Notes under the pieces: model-generated
Seen by the model: the letters and a program-made list of their open reading frames with translations, nothing else
Databases searched by the model: none
What the model was told of the DNA's origin: nothing
From: Sphingomonas sp.
Lineage (GTDB): Bacteria > Pseudomonadota > Alphaproteobacteria > Sphingomonadales > Sphingomonadaceae
DNA: 37,634 nucleotides
Assembly: GCF_013816785.1 (NCBI RefSeq)
Contig: NZ_JACDDV010000016.1
Span: 1 to 37,634, forward strand
Direction: 5' to 3'
Position numbers and translations under genes: made by a program
In this document: piece after piece, positions 25,368 through 33,275 of the stretch
Position numbering within the stretch: position 1 is the stretch's first letter
Layout: every line of letters starts with the position of its first letter

Positions 25368-25838
25368 ATGCGCAATCCGCCTTGCGACAAACTGGATCGG
25401 GAACTGCTTGTCGCCGTCCAGCACGATGGCGCACTGACAAACGAGCAATTGTCCCGGAAAATTGGCCTATCGCCATCTGCCATTCAGCGGCGCCTCCGCC
25501 GCCTCGAGGCTACCGGGACAATCGAGCGCAGGGTCGCGATCGTCGACCCCTCAAAGGTCGGCTATGGCGCATTGTTCGTTGTCGCGGTGGAGGTCGAACG
25601 CGAACGGCAGGAGCTTGTTCAACCGCTGCGCGCCTGGCTGCGTTTCGAACCGGCGATTCAGCAGGCCTATTATGTGACCGGGGGTACCGATTATGTGCTG
25701 ATCGTTACCGCCCGCGATATCGGCGAGTTTGATTCCTTGATGTCCCGCATGATGGTCGAGAATAAGAATATCCGCCGATTCACCACCAATGTCGTGATGA
25801 GCGCGATCAAGCGAGGGTTGTTCGTCCCCGTCGCATAA
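25368..25838 (+). CDS. Lrp/AsnC family transcriptional regulator
   Basis: The 156-residue product has a winged helix-turn-helix (~6-55: LDRELLVAVQHDGALTNEQLSRKIGLSPSAIQRRLRRLEATGTIERRVAIVD) and a C-terminal RAM effector domain (~65-150: ALFVVAVEVERERQ, AYYVTGGTDYVLIVTARDI). These regulators usually sense amino acids and act as dimers or octamers. The ATG at 25368 starts the conserved domain; in-frame codons continue upstream without support. The divergent VOC gene is a possible target. The ligand is unknown. Confidence 0.93.
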   Translation: MRNPPCDKLDRELLVAVQHDGALTNEQLSRKIGLSPSAIQRRLRRLEATGTIERRVAIVDPSKVGYGALFVVAVEVERERQELVQPLRAWLRFEPAIQQAYYVTGGTDYVLIVTARDIGEFDSLMSRMMVENKNIRRFTTNVVMSAIKRGLFVPVA

Positions 25839-25905
25839 GCTTCGCCTTGCGGTCGGGGAATTGCCCGTCTAGCGATCGTGTGATCGAACGATGGAAGGTA
25901 CAGCG

Positions 25906-26412
25906 ATGGCCGGCGTGAACAAAGTGATTTTGGTCGGCAATTTGGGCCAGGATCCCGAATCGCGGTCGTTCGCCAACGGCGGCGAGGTCGTCAATTTGCG
26001 CATCGCGACGTCAGAGAATTGGAAGGACCGTGACGGCAACCGACAGGAACGGACCGAATGGCACTCGGTCGCGATCTTCAACGAGAATCTCGGCCGGGTC
26101 GCGAAATCCTATCTGCGCAAGGGCAGCAAAGTCTATATCGAAGGCCAGATTCAGACCCGCAAATGGCAGGATCAGTCGGGCGCCGACCGCTACACTACCG
26201 AAGTCGTGCTACAGAAATTTCGCGGCGAACTGGTCCTGCTCGATGCGCGCGGCGAAGGTGGCGGGGGCGGTGCATCGGGCGGCAGCTTTGACGACGCCGC
26301 GTCGGGCGGCGGGTTTGGCGGTTCGGCCTATGGTGGCGGCGGCTCGAAGCCCCAGTCGCGCCCGCAGCCTGCGGCGTTCGACACCGACCTCGACGACGAC
26401 GTGCCGTTCTAA
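25906..26412 (+). CDS. ssb: Single-stranded DNA-binding protein
   Basis: SSB coats single-stranded DNA in replication, repair and recombination. The 168-residue product has an OB-fold (~1-112: [18 protein letters not shown], then [51 protein letters not shown]). A Gly/Ser-rich linker follows (~118-155). The acidic C-terminal tip DDDVPF recruits partner proteins. Start ATG 25906 is favoured ([12 protein letters not shown]); GGAAGG lies upstream. A CGATC-N4-GATCG inverted repeat is at 25873-25886. A LexA site (GAAC-N7-GAAC) is not present. Confidence 0.97.
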   Translation: MAGVNKVILVGNLGQDPESRSFANGGEVVNLRIATSENWKDRDGNRQERTEWHSVAIFNENLGRVAKSYLRKGSKVYIEGQIQTRKWQDQSGADRYTTEVVLQKFRGELVLLDARGEGGGGGASGGSFDDAASGGGFGGSAYGGGGSKPQSRPQPAAFDTDLDDDVPF

Positions 26413-26428
26413 GTCGGGCCGTTCCAGG

Positions 26429-26947
26429 TCAGGTTTCGCTCATCTTGCCCTTGAGCGCGGCCAAAGCGGCAAACGGGCCGGCTTCTTCCTCGCTCAGTAC
26501 ACCCGCCTCGTGCAGCGCCGTGTCGGCGTCGGCGCTTCGTGGATAGGGAGTGAGCGTCAGCGCGAGTGTGTCGGCGATGGCGCCGCCGAGGTCGATCGCC
26601 TGACCGTCATGGAACAGTGTGTCGAGTTCCGCGGCGCCCAATTCGATTTCCTCTGCGCTTCCCGGCGGGGGAGCCGGAACGAACAACAGGTCGAACGCCT
26701 CGTCGACATGCTCAGGAACCGGCTCGCCCGTAGCGACGCAGGCTTGAGCCAGCGACGCCTTCAATCGTCCGGAAGCGCGGATTCGCTCGCCGTCGCGAAA
26801 TACTACGACATGCGCATCGAGCCGGTCGAGCGACAACAGGCGCAACCGCTCGGCAATCGCCGCGCATTCAGCCTCGTCGGCGGTGATGTCGATCCGCTCG
26901 CCGTCGCGGATCCGGTCGAGCGTCAGCCGATGGGCGAAATCGCTCAC
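26429..26947 (-). CDS. DUF177/YceD family protein
   Basis: The 172-residue product belongs to the YceD/DUF177 family, implicated in 23S rRNA accumulation or processing. Recognisable segments are FAHRLTLDRIRDGERIDITADEAECAAIAERL, RASGRLKASLAQACVATGEPVPEHVDEAFDLLFVP (the conserved C-V-x-T-x-E/P-V) and the C-terminal GPFAALAALKGKMSET. It overlaps the upstream chaperone gene by ATGA. In many alphaproteobacteria plsX and fabH follow; here ssb converges instead. Confidence 0.9.
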   Translation of the reverse strand: MSDFAHRLTLDRIRDGERIDITADEAECAAIAERLRLLSLDRLDAHVVVFRDGERIRASGRLKASLAQACVATGEPVPEHVDEAFDLLFVPAPPPGSAEEIELGAAELDTLFHDGQAIDLGGAIADTLALTLTPYPRSADADTALHEAGVLSEEEAGPFAALAALKGKMSET

Positions 26948-27459
26948 GCGATACGGCCTTCAATCAGGTTCCGGTCGACGGCCCCGCCGAGCCCCTCGTC
27001 GAACCGGCGCAGCGCTTCGGTCGTATAGGTCACAGCGCTTTCCACCGATGGTGGCGAATCGCGATAGATGCTGAACGATACCGCCTCGTCCCAGCCGATC
27101 TCACCGCTACGGGCGCGTCGCCAGCGATCGACTCGGGCGGCCAGGGCCCCGACCATCGATCGCACCTGCTTGCCGATAGAGGGGTCGCCAAACCCTTCCT
27201 CGCGCATTTGCGCGTCCATGTCGGCGATGAAGCTTTCGGTTAGCGCGACCGAATGACGGACGGCCGCCTCGCCGCCCTCCTCCAGTCGCAAGATGGTCAG
27301 CGCCGTGAGGCTGGCCAGCACCGCGAATCGGCCGTCGAGCGAGTCGGCGACGCCGCCCTCGACATACCAGGCCGGGCGCCGGGCCTCGGCCACCACCGCG
27401 GCGTAGAGCGCTCCGGCATCGGCACCCTTGGGACGCAGCATGGCCATGATTGAGCGCAT
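26944..27459 (-). CDS. Ubiquinol-cytochrome c chaperone (CBP3-like)
   Basis: CBP3-type proteins assist assembly of cytochrome b into the bc1 complex. The 171-residue product is helical and contains RRPAWYVEGGVADSLDGRFAVLASLTALTILRL, ESFIADMDAQMREEGFGDPSIGKQVRSMVGALAARVDRW, and a C-terminal DSPPSVESAVTYTTEALRRFDEGL. The sequence D-x-Q-x-R-E-x-G-x-G-D is family-diagnostic. Start ATG 27459 has GGAG 8 bases upstream. It is divergent from bamE and co-translated with the DUF177 gene. Confidence 0.88.
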   Translation of the reverse strand: MRSIMAMLRPKGADAGALYAAVVAEARRPAWYVEGGVADSLDGRFAVLASLTALTILRLEEGGEAAVRHSVALTESFIADMDAQMREEGFGDPSIGKQVRSMVGALAARVDRWRRARSGEIGWDEAVSFSIYRDSPPSVESAVTYTTEALRRFDEGLGGAVDRNLIEGRIA

Positions 27460-27565
27460 CGCTTTTCTCCTTTTGGCGACAGCGGCTTGCGCGGGCCGCC
27501 TTGGTCCGCATATTGAGCGTCGGCGGGCAAGTGACAAGCCGCGCCGATCCTGTGGAGATGAATGA

Positions 27566-28021
27566 ATGGCCAAGCGCAGTTTTGCAGCGATTCTCGGGCT
27601 GGGACTGGCGCTGACCGCCTGCGCCGGGATTCGCGACCATCGCGGGTTCGTGCTCGACCAGGCGCTGGCCGACGGCATTCAGGTCGGCGTCGATAACAAG
27701 GATTCGGTGGCGAAAACGCTCGGCCGGCCAACCTTTACCGGCCAGTTCGACCCCAACGAATGGTATTATGTCTCCCGCGACACGTCGACGTTCGCGTTCC
27801 GCGAGCCGCGCGTTACCGAGCAGAAAGTGCTGCGCGTCAACTTCAACCAGGCCGGTAACGTCGTAGCCGTCAGCAAAAGCGGTAAGGAACTGATCGCGTC
27901 GGTAGATCCGGCGGGCGACAAGACCCCGACGCTGGGCCGCAAGAAGAGCTTCTTCAACGAACTGTTCGGGAATATCGGCACCATCTCGCAGCCGGGCCTT
28001 CCGGGATCGCAGAAACAGTAG
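27566..28021 (+). CDS. bamE: Outer membrane assembly lipoprotein BamE
   Basis: BamE is the small lipoprotein of the BAM complex, which inserts beta-barrels in the outer membrane. The 151-residue product has a lipobox LTAC with Cys19. The SmpA/OmlA domain (~35-115) contains VGVDNKDSVAKTLGRPTFTGQFDPNEWYYVSRDTSTFAF, with the family's G-x-P and W-Y-Y. A C-terminal extension (GRKKSFFNELFGNIG) follows. Start ATG 27566 has a GGAG-containing region upstream. It is divergent from the bc1 chaperone gene, a common alphaproteobacterial arrangement. Confidence 0.93.
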   Translation: MAKRSFAAILGLGLALTACAGIRDHRGFVLDQALADGIQVGVDNKDSVAKTLGRPTFTGQFDPNEWYYVSRDTSTFAFREPRVTEQKVLRVNFNQAGNVVAVSKSGKELIASVDPAGDKTPTLGRKKSFFNELFGNIGTISQPGLPGSQKQ

Positions 28022-28029
28022 AAGCGCTC

Positions 28030-28066
28030 GCGGCGCTTGTCGCCGCTCGGCGTCATCGCCTAAGCC
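28030..28066 (+). promoter_or_regulatory. Hairpin and putative kynA promoter
   Basis: GCGGCG (28030-28035), loop, CGCCGC (28041-28046) forms a stem 9 bases after bamE, without a U-tract. Overlapping it, TTGTCG (28037-28042), 18 bases, TAAGCC (28061-28066) is a promoter-like pair that ends 7 bases before the kynA ATG. No Shine-Dalgarno is present. Confidence 0.35.
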
Positions 28067-28073
28067 CGTCGGC

Positions 28074-28835
28074 ATGACCGCGACCCCAGCCGGCATGACC
28101 TATGCCGATTATTTGCACCTCGACGCGATATTGTCGGCCCAGCAACCGCGCTCCGAGCTGCATGACGAAATGTTGTTCGTCATCATTCATCAGACCAAGG
28201 AATTGTGGCTGAAGCAAATGCTTCACGAGGTGAAGCTGGCCTGCTTGCTGATCCGCGAAGACCGCTTTCCCGAGGCGTACAAGGCGCTGTCGCGGATCAG
28301 CCGCATCTGGACGGTGATGACCCTGTCCTGGGACGTGCTCGCGACCCTCACCCCGGTCGACTATAACGCGTTTCGCGATGTGCTCGGGACCTCGTCGGGT
28401 TTTCAGTCAGCGCAGTTCCGCGAGCTGGAGTTCCGGCTGGGGATCAAGGATCCCAAATATCTCGATTTTTTCGAAGGCGGCGTCGAATCACAGGGAAAGC
28501 TTCGAAACGCGCTCGCCGAGCCGTCGCTGTGGGAAGAGGCCAACGCGGCGCTCGCCCGGGCGGGTTTTGCGATTGCGGACGAAGGCTCGGTGCGGTACGC
28601 ATGGCTTGAGATTTATCGCCGTCCGGATGAATATTTCGGCCTCTATCAACTGGCCGAAAAGCTGGTCGATCTCGACGATGCCTTCGCCGCTTGGCGGCAC
28701 AAGCACATGCTGACGATCGAGCGGATCATCGGCATGAAGAAGGGCACCGGCGGGTCGGCCGGGGTCGCCTATCTCGCCTCTACCCTGACCAAGCGCGCCT
28801 TTCCCGAACTATGGTCGCTGAGGACCGAACTTTGA
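28074..28835 (+). CDS. kynA: Tryptophan 2,3-dioxygenase
   Basis: This cytosolic heme enzyme opens the indole ring of tryptophan to N-formylkynurenine. The 253-residue product contains MTYADYLHLDAILSAQ, ELHDEMLFVIIHQTKELWLKQMLHE with the substrate-contacting His39, and GFQSAQFRELEF. The C-terminal HKHMLTIERIIGMKKGTGGSAGVAYL holds the predicted heme ligand His211 and the GTGGS loop. The length is close to other bacterial TDOs (~260-290). The class V aminotransferase-fold gene overlaps its stop (TTGA). No kynurenine formamidase gene is present. Confidence 0.96.
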   Translation: MTATPAGMTYADYLHLDAILSAQQPRSELHDEMLFVIIHQTKELWLKQMLHEVKLACLLIREDRFPEAYKALSRISRIWTVMTLSWDVLATLTPVDYNAFRDVLGTSSGFQSAQFRELEFRLGIKDPKYLDFFEGGVESQGKLRNALAEPSLWEEANAALARAGFAIADEGSVRYAWLEIYRRPDEYFGLYQLAEKLVDLDDAFAAWRHKHMLTIERIIGMKKGTGGSAGVAYLASTLTKRAFPELWSLRTEL

Positions 28836-29995
28836 GTTTCAAGCCGCTCTTTTCAAAGAGCCTAGCCGCGGCACCGCAACGCCTTCACCTCGCCGCGCAC
28901 AGCCATCATCTGTGGCCCGACGCCTCGTTCGAAGGCCAGGTCGCATGTTGGGAGGATGCCGCGCGCCTTGTCGACCGCAAGTGGGATCGGGTGATGGGCG
29001 AGGTGTGGTCCGAGGCACAAGCCCATGTCGCCGCCGAGCTTGGCAGCGGCGACCCATCGGCGATCGTCTTCGCCGCCAATACCCACGACTTCCTCCTTCG
29101 CCTCGCCGCCGCCTGCCCGCGCCGGGACGGTCCGCCGCTGCGCGTCTTGATGAGCGACGGCGAATTTCACTCCGCGCGACGGCAGATGGCGAGGTGGGAA
29201 GAATCGGGCGACATCGTGCTCACCAAGATCGCCGCCGAGCCGTTCGACGATTTTTCGGCGCGCTTCCTCGCTGCGGCGTTGCGCGGCGGTCACGACCTGA
29301 TTTTGGTCAGCCAGGTTTTGTTCGGCAGCGGCCGCCTGTTCGATGAGGTGGCCAGTCTTGCGGGCCTCGCGGCGTCCGATGGGCCGTGGGTAGTGATCGA
29401 CGGCTATCACGCGTTTATGGCGATCGAGACGCCGGTTTCCGCCGAGATCGCCGCGTCCGCCTTCGTCCTCGCCGGCGGCTATAAATATGCGATGGCCGGC
29501 GAGGGGATGGCCTTCATGCATTGCCCGCCCGGCTTCGGCCCACGCCCGCCGCTGACCGGATGGTATGCCGAGTTCGACGATCTGACGCTGGCGCCCGGCC
29601 TGGTCGGCTATGCGCCGGACGCGATGCGGTTTATGGGCGCGACGTTCGACCCGTCGGCACTTTATCGTTTCAATGCGATTCAGCGAATGCTGGACGAAAA
29701 TGGTCTCGATACCGCTCGCATCTCGGCGCGTGTCGCGACGCTCCAGGGCCGGTTGCTCGACGTCATCGCCGACACCGCGCTGGGCCGGGCCGAGCTGCTG
29801 AACCCGCTCGGCGGCACGTCCCACGCCAGGTTTCTCGCCTTTCGCAGCCCCCGTGCTCAGCGCTGGTGCGGCGAGTTGATGAACGCCGACTGCATCACCG
29901 ATGTGCGCGGAGACGTGCTGCGCATCGGCCTTGGCCTCTACCATGACGAAGGTGATATCGACGCCTTTGCCACACTGGCGGCGGATCTCGACTAA
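28832..29995 (+). CDS. Class V aminotransferase-fold PLP enzyme (kynureninase-like)
   Basis: The 387-residue product is a fold-type I PLP enzyme: D190 in WVVIDGYHAF for the pyridine nitrogen and K218 in LAGGYKYAMAGEG for the Schiff base. The N-terminus RLHLAAHSHHLWPDASFEGQ is typical of a family often found next to kynA. A kynureninase role (kynurenine to anthranilate plus alanine) is likely from context but not proven by motif. Start TTG 28832 is chosen: GAGGA lies 7 bases upstream and it overlaps the kynA stop (TTGA). An in-frame ATG at 28811 is an alternative. It is not the canonical ~415-residue KynU by sequence layout. Confidence 0.8.
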   Translation: MSFKPLFSKSLAAAPQRLHLAAHSHHLWPDASFEGQVACWEDAARLVDRKWDRVMGEVWSEAQAHVAAELGSGDPSAIVFAANTHDFLLRLAAACPRRDGPPLRVLMSDGEFHSARRQMARWEESGDIVLTKIAAEPFDDFSARFLAAALRGGHDLILVSQVLFGSGRLFDEVASLAGLAASDGPWVVIDGYHAFMAIETPVSAEIAASAFVLAGGYKYAMAGEGMAFMHCPPGFGPRPPLTGWYAEFDDLTLAPGLVGYAPDAMRFMGATFDPSALYRFNAIQRMLDENGLDTARISARVATLQGRLLDVIADTALGRAELLNPLGGTSHARFLAFRSPRAQRWCGELMNADCITDVRGDVLRIGLGLYHDEGDIDAFATLAADLD

Positions 29996-30080
29996 CGAGC
30001 CGAAGTACAAATATGCCGCCAGCGGGCGGTGCTCGGCGGACCTTCACCCTGCGCCTCACCACGCGCTACTGAGGGCTCTC

Positions 30081-30110
30081 GCGACGGGCGGCTCTAGCGC
30101 CGCCCGTCGC
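30081..30110 (+). terminator. Strong hairpin after the kyn genes (no U-tract)
   Basis: GCGACGGGCGGC (30081-30092), loop TCTAGC, GCCGCCCGTCGC (30099-30110): a perfect 12-bp stem between the kynureninase-like gene and the MFS gene. The following bases are not T-rich. It is probably an RNA 3' end or a factor-dependent stop. Confidence 0.5.
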
Positions 30111-30144
30111 TCGCCGCTAGCACGGCGGTCAAGAGGAGCGCGAC

Positions 30145-31425
30145 GTGATCGACAGCGACGACACTCACGCGGTGCGTGGCCGCAATTTGATGATGGCGAT
30201 GCTGGTCCTCGCCTACACGCTCAACTTCGTCGACCGGCAGATCATCGGAATTCTCGCCGAGCCGATCAAGGCGGACTTGAAGTTGACCGATGCTGAGCTT
30301 GGCTGGATGGGGGGCACCGCTTTCGCATTATTTTACACCGCGCTGGCCATTCCGTTGGCGATGCTTGCCGACCGCAAGGACCGCAGCTGGATCATCGCCA
30401 TCGGCCTCGCCTTGTGGAGCGCGGCGACCGCGGCGTGCGGGTTGGCAGCCAATTTCTGGCAGTTGTTCGCCGCGCGGATGAGCGTCGGCATCGGCGAGGC
30501 GGCCGGGGTCGCCCCGGCCTATTCGCTGATTACCGACTATTACCCACCACAGCGCCGCGCCCGAGCCCTCGCCATCTTTTCGCTCGGCATTCCGCTGGGC
30601 GGTGCCGCCGGCGTGCTGTTCGGTGGGCTTATCGCGGCCCGGATCGACTGGCGCTACGCCTTCCTGATCATCGGTCTGCTCGGCGTCCTGTTCGCACCCT
30701 TGTTCAAATTCATCGTGCGCGACCCCGGTCATGGCCGCTCCGAGGAGGGTCCGCGCGTCGCCGCGCCCGCGCTCGGCCTGGTGTTCCGCACGATCGCCTC
30801 CAAGCCCGCCTTCTGGCTGCTCAGCTTCGGCGCCGGCACCGCCAGCCTGGTTTCCTACGGTCTCGCCTTCTGGATCCCGAGCATATTGGCGCGTAGCTAT
30901 GGCCTCGACCTCACCGAACGCTCCTTGCTGTTCGCCGCCATCCTGCTGATCGGCGGGGCCACCGGAATTTGGCTCGGCGGCGTCGCCGGCGACCGGCTTG
31001 GCAACGCCCATCCGCGGGGCTACGCGCTAGTCCCGGCGGTGGCTTTTGCCATCACCCTGCCTGCCTATCTTCTCGCGTTCTCCACTCAGACGTTATGGCT
31101 CTCGTCACTGCTGTTCCTCGTCCCCGGGGCGCTTGGGCTGATGTGGATTGGCCCGGTGGTGACCGCAATCACCAGGCTGGTCCCGCCGGAAATGCGCGCG
31201 ACCGCCGCGGCCCTGTACCTGTTCATCCTCAATCTTATAGGCCTCGGCCTCGGATCGACCGTCATCGGCGCTATCTCGGACGCGTTGACGGTCCGCTTCG
31301 GCGATGAGGCGTTGCGCTACTCGGCGATGGCAACGACCAGCCTTTACGCGCTTGCCGCGCTGCTGATGTGGCTCGCCTCGCGGCGGCTGTCGCGCGACCT
31401 TGAGCCCAGCCTTTCGCCAGCATGA
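30145..31425 (+). CDS. MFS transporter (spinster-like)
   Basis: The 426-residue product has 12 predicted transmembrane helices. Signature parts are YTLNFVDRQIIGILAEPIKADLKLTDAELGWMGGTAFALFYT (helix 1 and the 2-3 loop), ADRKDRSW, and RMSVGIGEAAGVAPAYSLITDYYPPQRRARALAIFSLGIPLGGA. These match the spinster-like MFS branch, often annotated as sugar/organic-acid or lipid transporters in sphingomonads. The substrate is unknown. Start GTG 30145 has AAGAGGAG about 5 bases upstream. Placement after the tryptophan-degradation genes is suggestive only, since a strong hairpin lies between. Confidence 0.9.
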   Translation: MIDSDDTHAVRGRNLMMAMLVLAYTLNFVDRQIIGILAEPIKADLKLTDAELGWMGGTAFALFYTALAIPLAMLADRKDRSWIIAIGLALWSAATAACGLAANFWQLFAARMSVGIGEAAGVAPAYSLITDYYPPQRRARALAIFSLGIPLGGAAGVLFGGLIAARIDWRYAFLIIGLLGVLFAPLFKFIVRDPGHGRSEEGPRVAAPALGLVFRTIASKPAFWLLSFGAGTASLVSYGLAFWIPSILARSYGLDLTERSLLFAAILLIGGATGIWLGGVAGDRLGNAHPRGYALVPAVAFAITLPAYLLAFSTQTLWLSSLLFLVPGALGLMWIGPVVTAITRLVPPEMRATAAALYLFILNLIGLGLGSTVIGAISDALTVRFGDEALRYSAMATTSLYALAALLMWLASRRLSRDLEPSLSPA

Positions 31426-31444
31426 ACGACGGAACGGAGCGCCT

Positions 31445-31468
31445 TTCGAGCCGTTGACCGGGCTCGAA
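31445..31468 (+). promoter_or_regulatory. Hairpin abutting the ribosome binding site of the RcnB-like gene
   Basis: TTCGAGCC (31445-31452), 8-nt loop, GGCTCGAA (31461-31468), followed directly by GGAG and ATG 31480. The 3' arm touches AAGGAG, so folding could limit ribosome access, or the stem could simply end the MFS transcript. Confidence 0.35.
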
Positions 31469-31479
31469 GGAGATTACTC

Positions 31480-32550
31480 ATGACCAAGTGGATGCTTGCT
31501 GCCGGCGCGGCTGCGCTGGCTATTTCTACGCCCGCCCTCGCTCAGAAGGGCGGCCACGGCGGCGACAAGGGACAGGGCGGCGGCCAGCCGGCCAAGGCGG
31601 AACATGGCGGCGGCGGCCAGGCCAAGGCTGATCGTGGCGGCGGCGACATGCGCGGTGGCGGTCAGGCGATGAAGGCCGACCGCGGCGGACATGGCGGTGG
31701 CGCTATGCAGCACGCCGATCGCCAAAAGGCGGCGCACATCCAGCGGCAGGAGTCGCGCGGGAATGGCAAGGTGTTTGCCGGGCGTGGCAACGATCACGTC
31801 AAAGTAAACGCTAAAAGCAACCGCGGTGCCGAACGCGTGCTCGTGGGCGACGTCAATCGTGGTAACGACCGCATTGCCGCTCGCGATTTCGACGGCGACC
31901 GCAGCTTCGTACCGCGCTGGAACGCGAATGGGCTCGTTCGCGGGTTCGACGATGGGTGCCCACCGGGCCTTGCCAAGAAGAACAACGGCTGCCTGCCTCC
32001 GGGCCAGGCGAAAAAGCTGGTCGGGACATTGCTGCCGGCCTCCATCCTCGGGCAGTCGCTCGTCGGGCCGTACCGTGACTGGTACCGCGATGACGCCAAC
32101 TACCTCTATCGCAGCGACGACAATTATATCTACCGGGTGCGCCGCAACGGCGGATTGATCGACGCATTGTTCCCGTCTTACGACCGCAACTATTATTATT
32201 ATCCGGTCGGGATGCAGTACCCGCAGGACTATAATTATTACAACATTCCCCAACAGTATCAGAGCTTTTACCCTGACGGTGGGGACTATTCGTATCGCTA
32301 TGGCGACGGCGCGATCTACCAGGTCAACCGCTCGAACGGGTTGATCGGCGGAATCGCCGCTCTGCTGGCAGGCGACCTTGCGGTCGGGCAGCAGCTGCCC
32401 CAGTCCTACGGCGCCTACAATGTGCCGTTGGACTATCGCGATCGCTATTTTGACACGCCGGACAACATGTACCGGTACAATGATGGCAACATCTATCGGG
32501 TCGATCCGACGACGCAGCTGATCACCGCGGTGATCAACGCGATCGTCTAA
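31480..32550 (+). CDS. Exported RcnB-like protein with ~60-residue repeats
   Basis: The 356-residue product has a signal peptide (cleavage after ALA, ~21). A Gly/His/Lys-rich segment follows (~22-85) with many GGH and GGG runs. The motif CPPGLAKKNNGCLPPGQAKK (~158-177) is the RcnB-type signature seen in periplasmic proteins. The C-terminal half holds three copies of a unit Y-R-(Y/S)-x-D-G-x-I-Y-x-V with a following L-I, beginning near residues 209, 271 and 330. Tyr is unusually frequent. GAAGGAG precedes the start. RcnB of E. coli links to nickel/cobalt homeostasis; metal binding here is only suggested by the His/Gly segment. Confidence 0.75.
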   Translation: MTKWMLAAGAAALAISTPALAQKGGHGGDKGQGGGQPAKAEHGGGGQAKADRGGGDMRGGGQAMKADRGGHGGGAMQHADRQKAAHIQRQESRGNGKVFAGRGNDHVKVNAKSNRGAERVLVGDVNRGNDRIAARDFDGDRSFVPRWNANGLVRGFDDGCPPGLAKKNNGCLPPGQAKKLVGTLLPASILGQSLVGPYRDWYRDDANYLYRSDDNYIYRVRRNGGLIDALFPSYDRNYYYYPVGMQYPQDYNYYNIPQQYQSFYPDGGDYSYRYGDGAIYQVNRSNGLIGGIAALLAGDLAVGQQLPQSYGAYNVPLDYRDRYFDTPDNMYRYNDGNIYRVDPTTQLITAVINAIV

Positions 32551-32559
32551 CGATCTAAG

Positions 32560-32593
32560 GTGCCGCGCGAGCGCATATCGGCTCGCGCGGCAC
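32560..32593 (+). terminator. 13-bp hairpin between the RcnB-like and FAS1 genes
   Basis: GTGCCGCGCGAGC (32560-32572), loop GCATATCG, GCTCGCGCGGCAC (32581-32593), a perfect stem 10 bases past the stop. No U-tract follows. Same style as the hairpin at 30081-30110. Confidence 0.5.
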
Positions 32594-32627
32594 AACTGTT
32601 CCCGCGACGCGAGATTGGAGAATATGA

Positions 32628-33185
32628 ATGATCCGTATCCGGATGACGACTGGTGGCGCGCTGGCGCTTCTGCTGGTGCTCGGTGCGTGCGATCAAAAAG
32701 CAGGCGAAGCCGCGCCCAAAACCGAGGCCGCCCAGGAAGCGGCGGGCAAGTCGACCCTCGCTGACGGACTTGGCGATGCGTCCAAATTCACCGCCGCGGC
32801 CAAGGCGGCCGGGCTCGACGGCACTTTGGCGGGGCCTGGTCCTTACACCGTGCTGGTGCCGAGCGACGCGGCGTTCGACAAGCTCCCAGCTGGGGCGCTC
32901 GACGGGTTGATGAAGGAAGACGCCCGGGCCGAACTGACCGGCGTCTTGACCTATCATATCCTGCCCGGGACGATCCTCGCAGCCGACATCGGCAAAGCAA
33001 TCGACGCCGGTAAGGGCAAGGCGCTGCTCGCGACGATGGCCGGCGGCACGCTGACCGCCACCCGCGACGGCAAGGATATCATCATCTCGGACGCGGCCGG
33101 GACCAAGGCGCGCATCACCGGCGCCGACGAGGAGAAATCCAACGGCATCATCCACCGCATCGATGCGGTGCTGATGCCGAGCTAA
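32628..33185 (+). CDS. Fasciclin (FAS1) domain lipoprotein
   Basis: The 185-residue product has a lipobox VLGAC with Cys21 and a linker rich in Ala/Glu/Lys. One FAS1 domain follows (~43-185): KFTAAAKAAGLDGTLAGPGPYTVLVPSDAAFDKLP, LTYHILPGTI (the conserved YH box), and NGIIHRIDAVLMP. FAS1 domains serve in adhesion or ligand binding at the cell surface in many organisms. Start ATG 32628 has GGAG 7 bases upstream; an ATG at 32624 is in another frame. Followed by dnaN after 90 bases. Confidence 0.93.
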   Translation: MIRIRMTTGGALALLLVLGACDQKAGEAAPKTEAAQEAAGKSTLADGLGDASKFTAAAKAAGLDGTLAGPGPYTVLVPSDAAFDKLPAGALDGLMKEDARAELTGVLTYHILPGTILAADIGKAIDAGKGKALLATMAGGTLTATRDGKDIIISDAAGTKARITGADEEKSNGIIHRIDAVLMPS

Positions 33186-33275
33186 TCGTCCCCGGCTACA
33201 CCGATTTTGCGCTTCCTCCCCCGCCCCGTCTCGCTATAACGAACCGGCAGACGCGGCGAAGGGGTTAGGTTCACA

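Noticed and set aside
25861-25906. Possible LexA (SOS) box before ssb
   Set aside because: GAAC is present, but the second half-site at 7-nt spacing reads GGTA, not GAAC. Only a short CGATC-N4-GATCG repeat is there.
31550-31730. GGC-rich repetitive DNA at the start of the RcnB-like gene as a CRISPR or satellite repeat
   Set aside because: Unit length is irregular and it is explained by the Gly/His/Lys-rich coding sequence.
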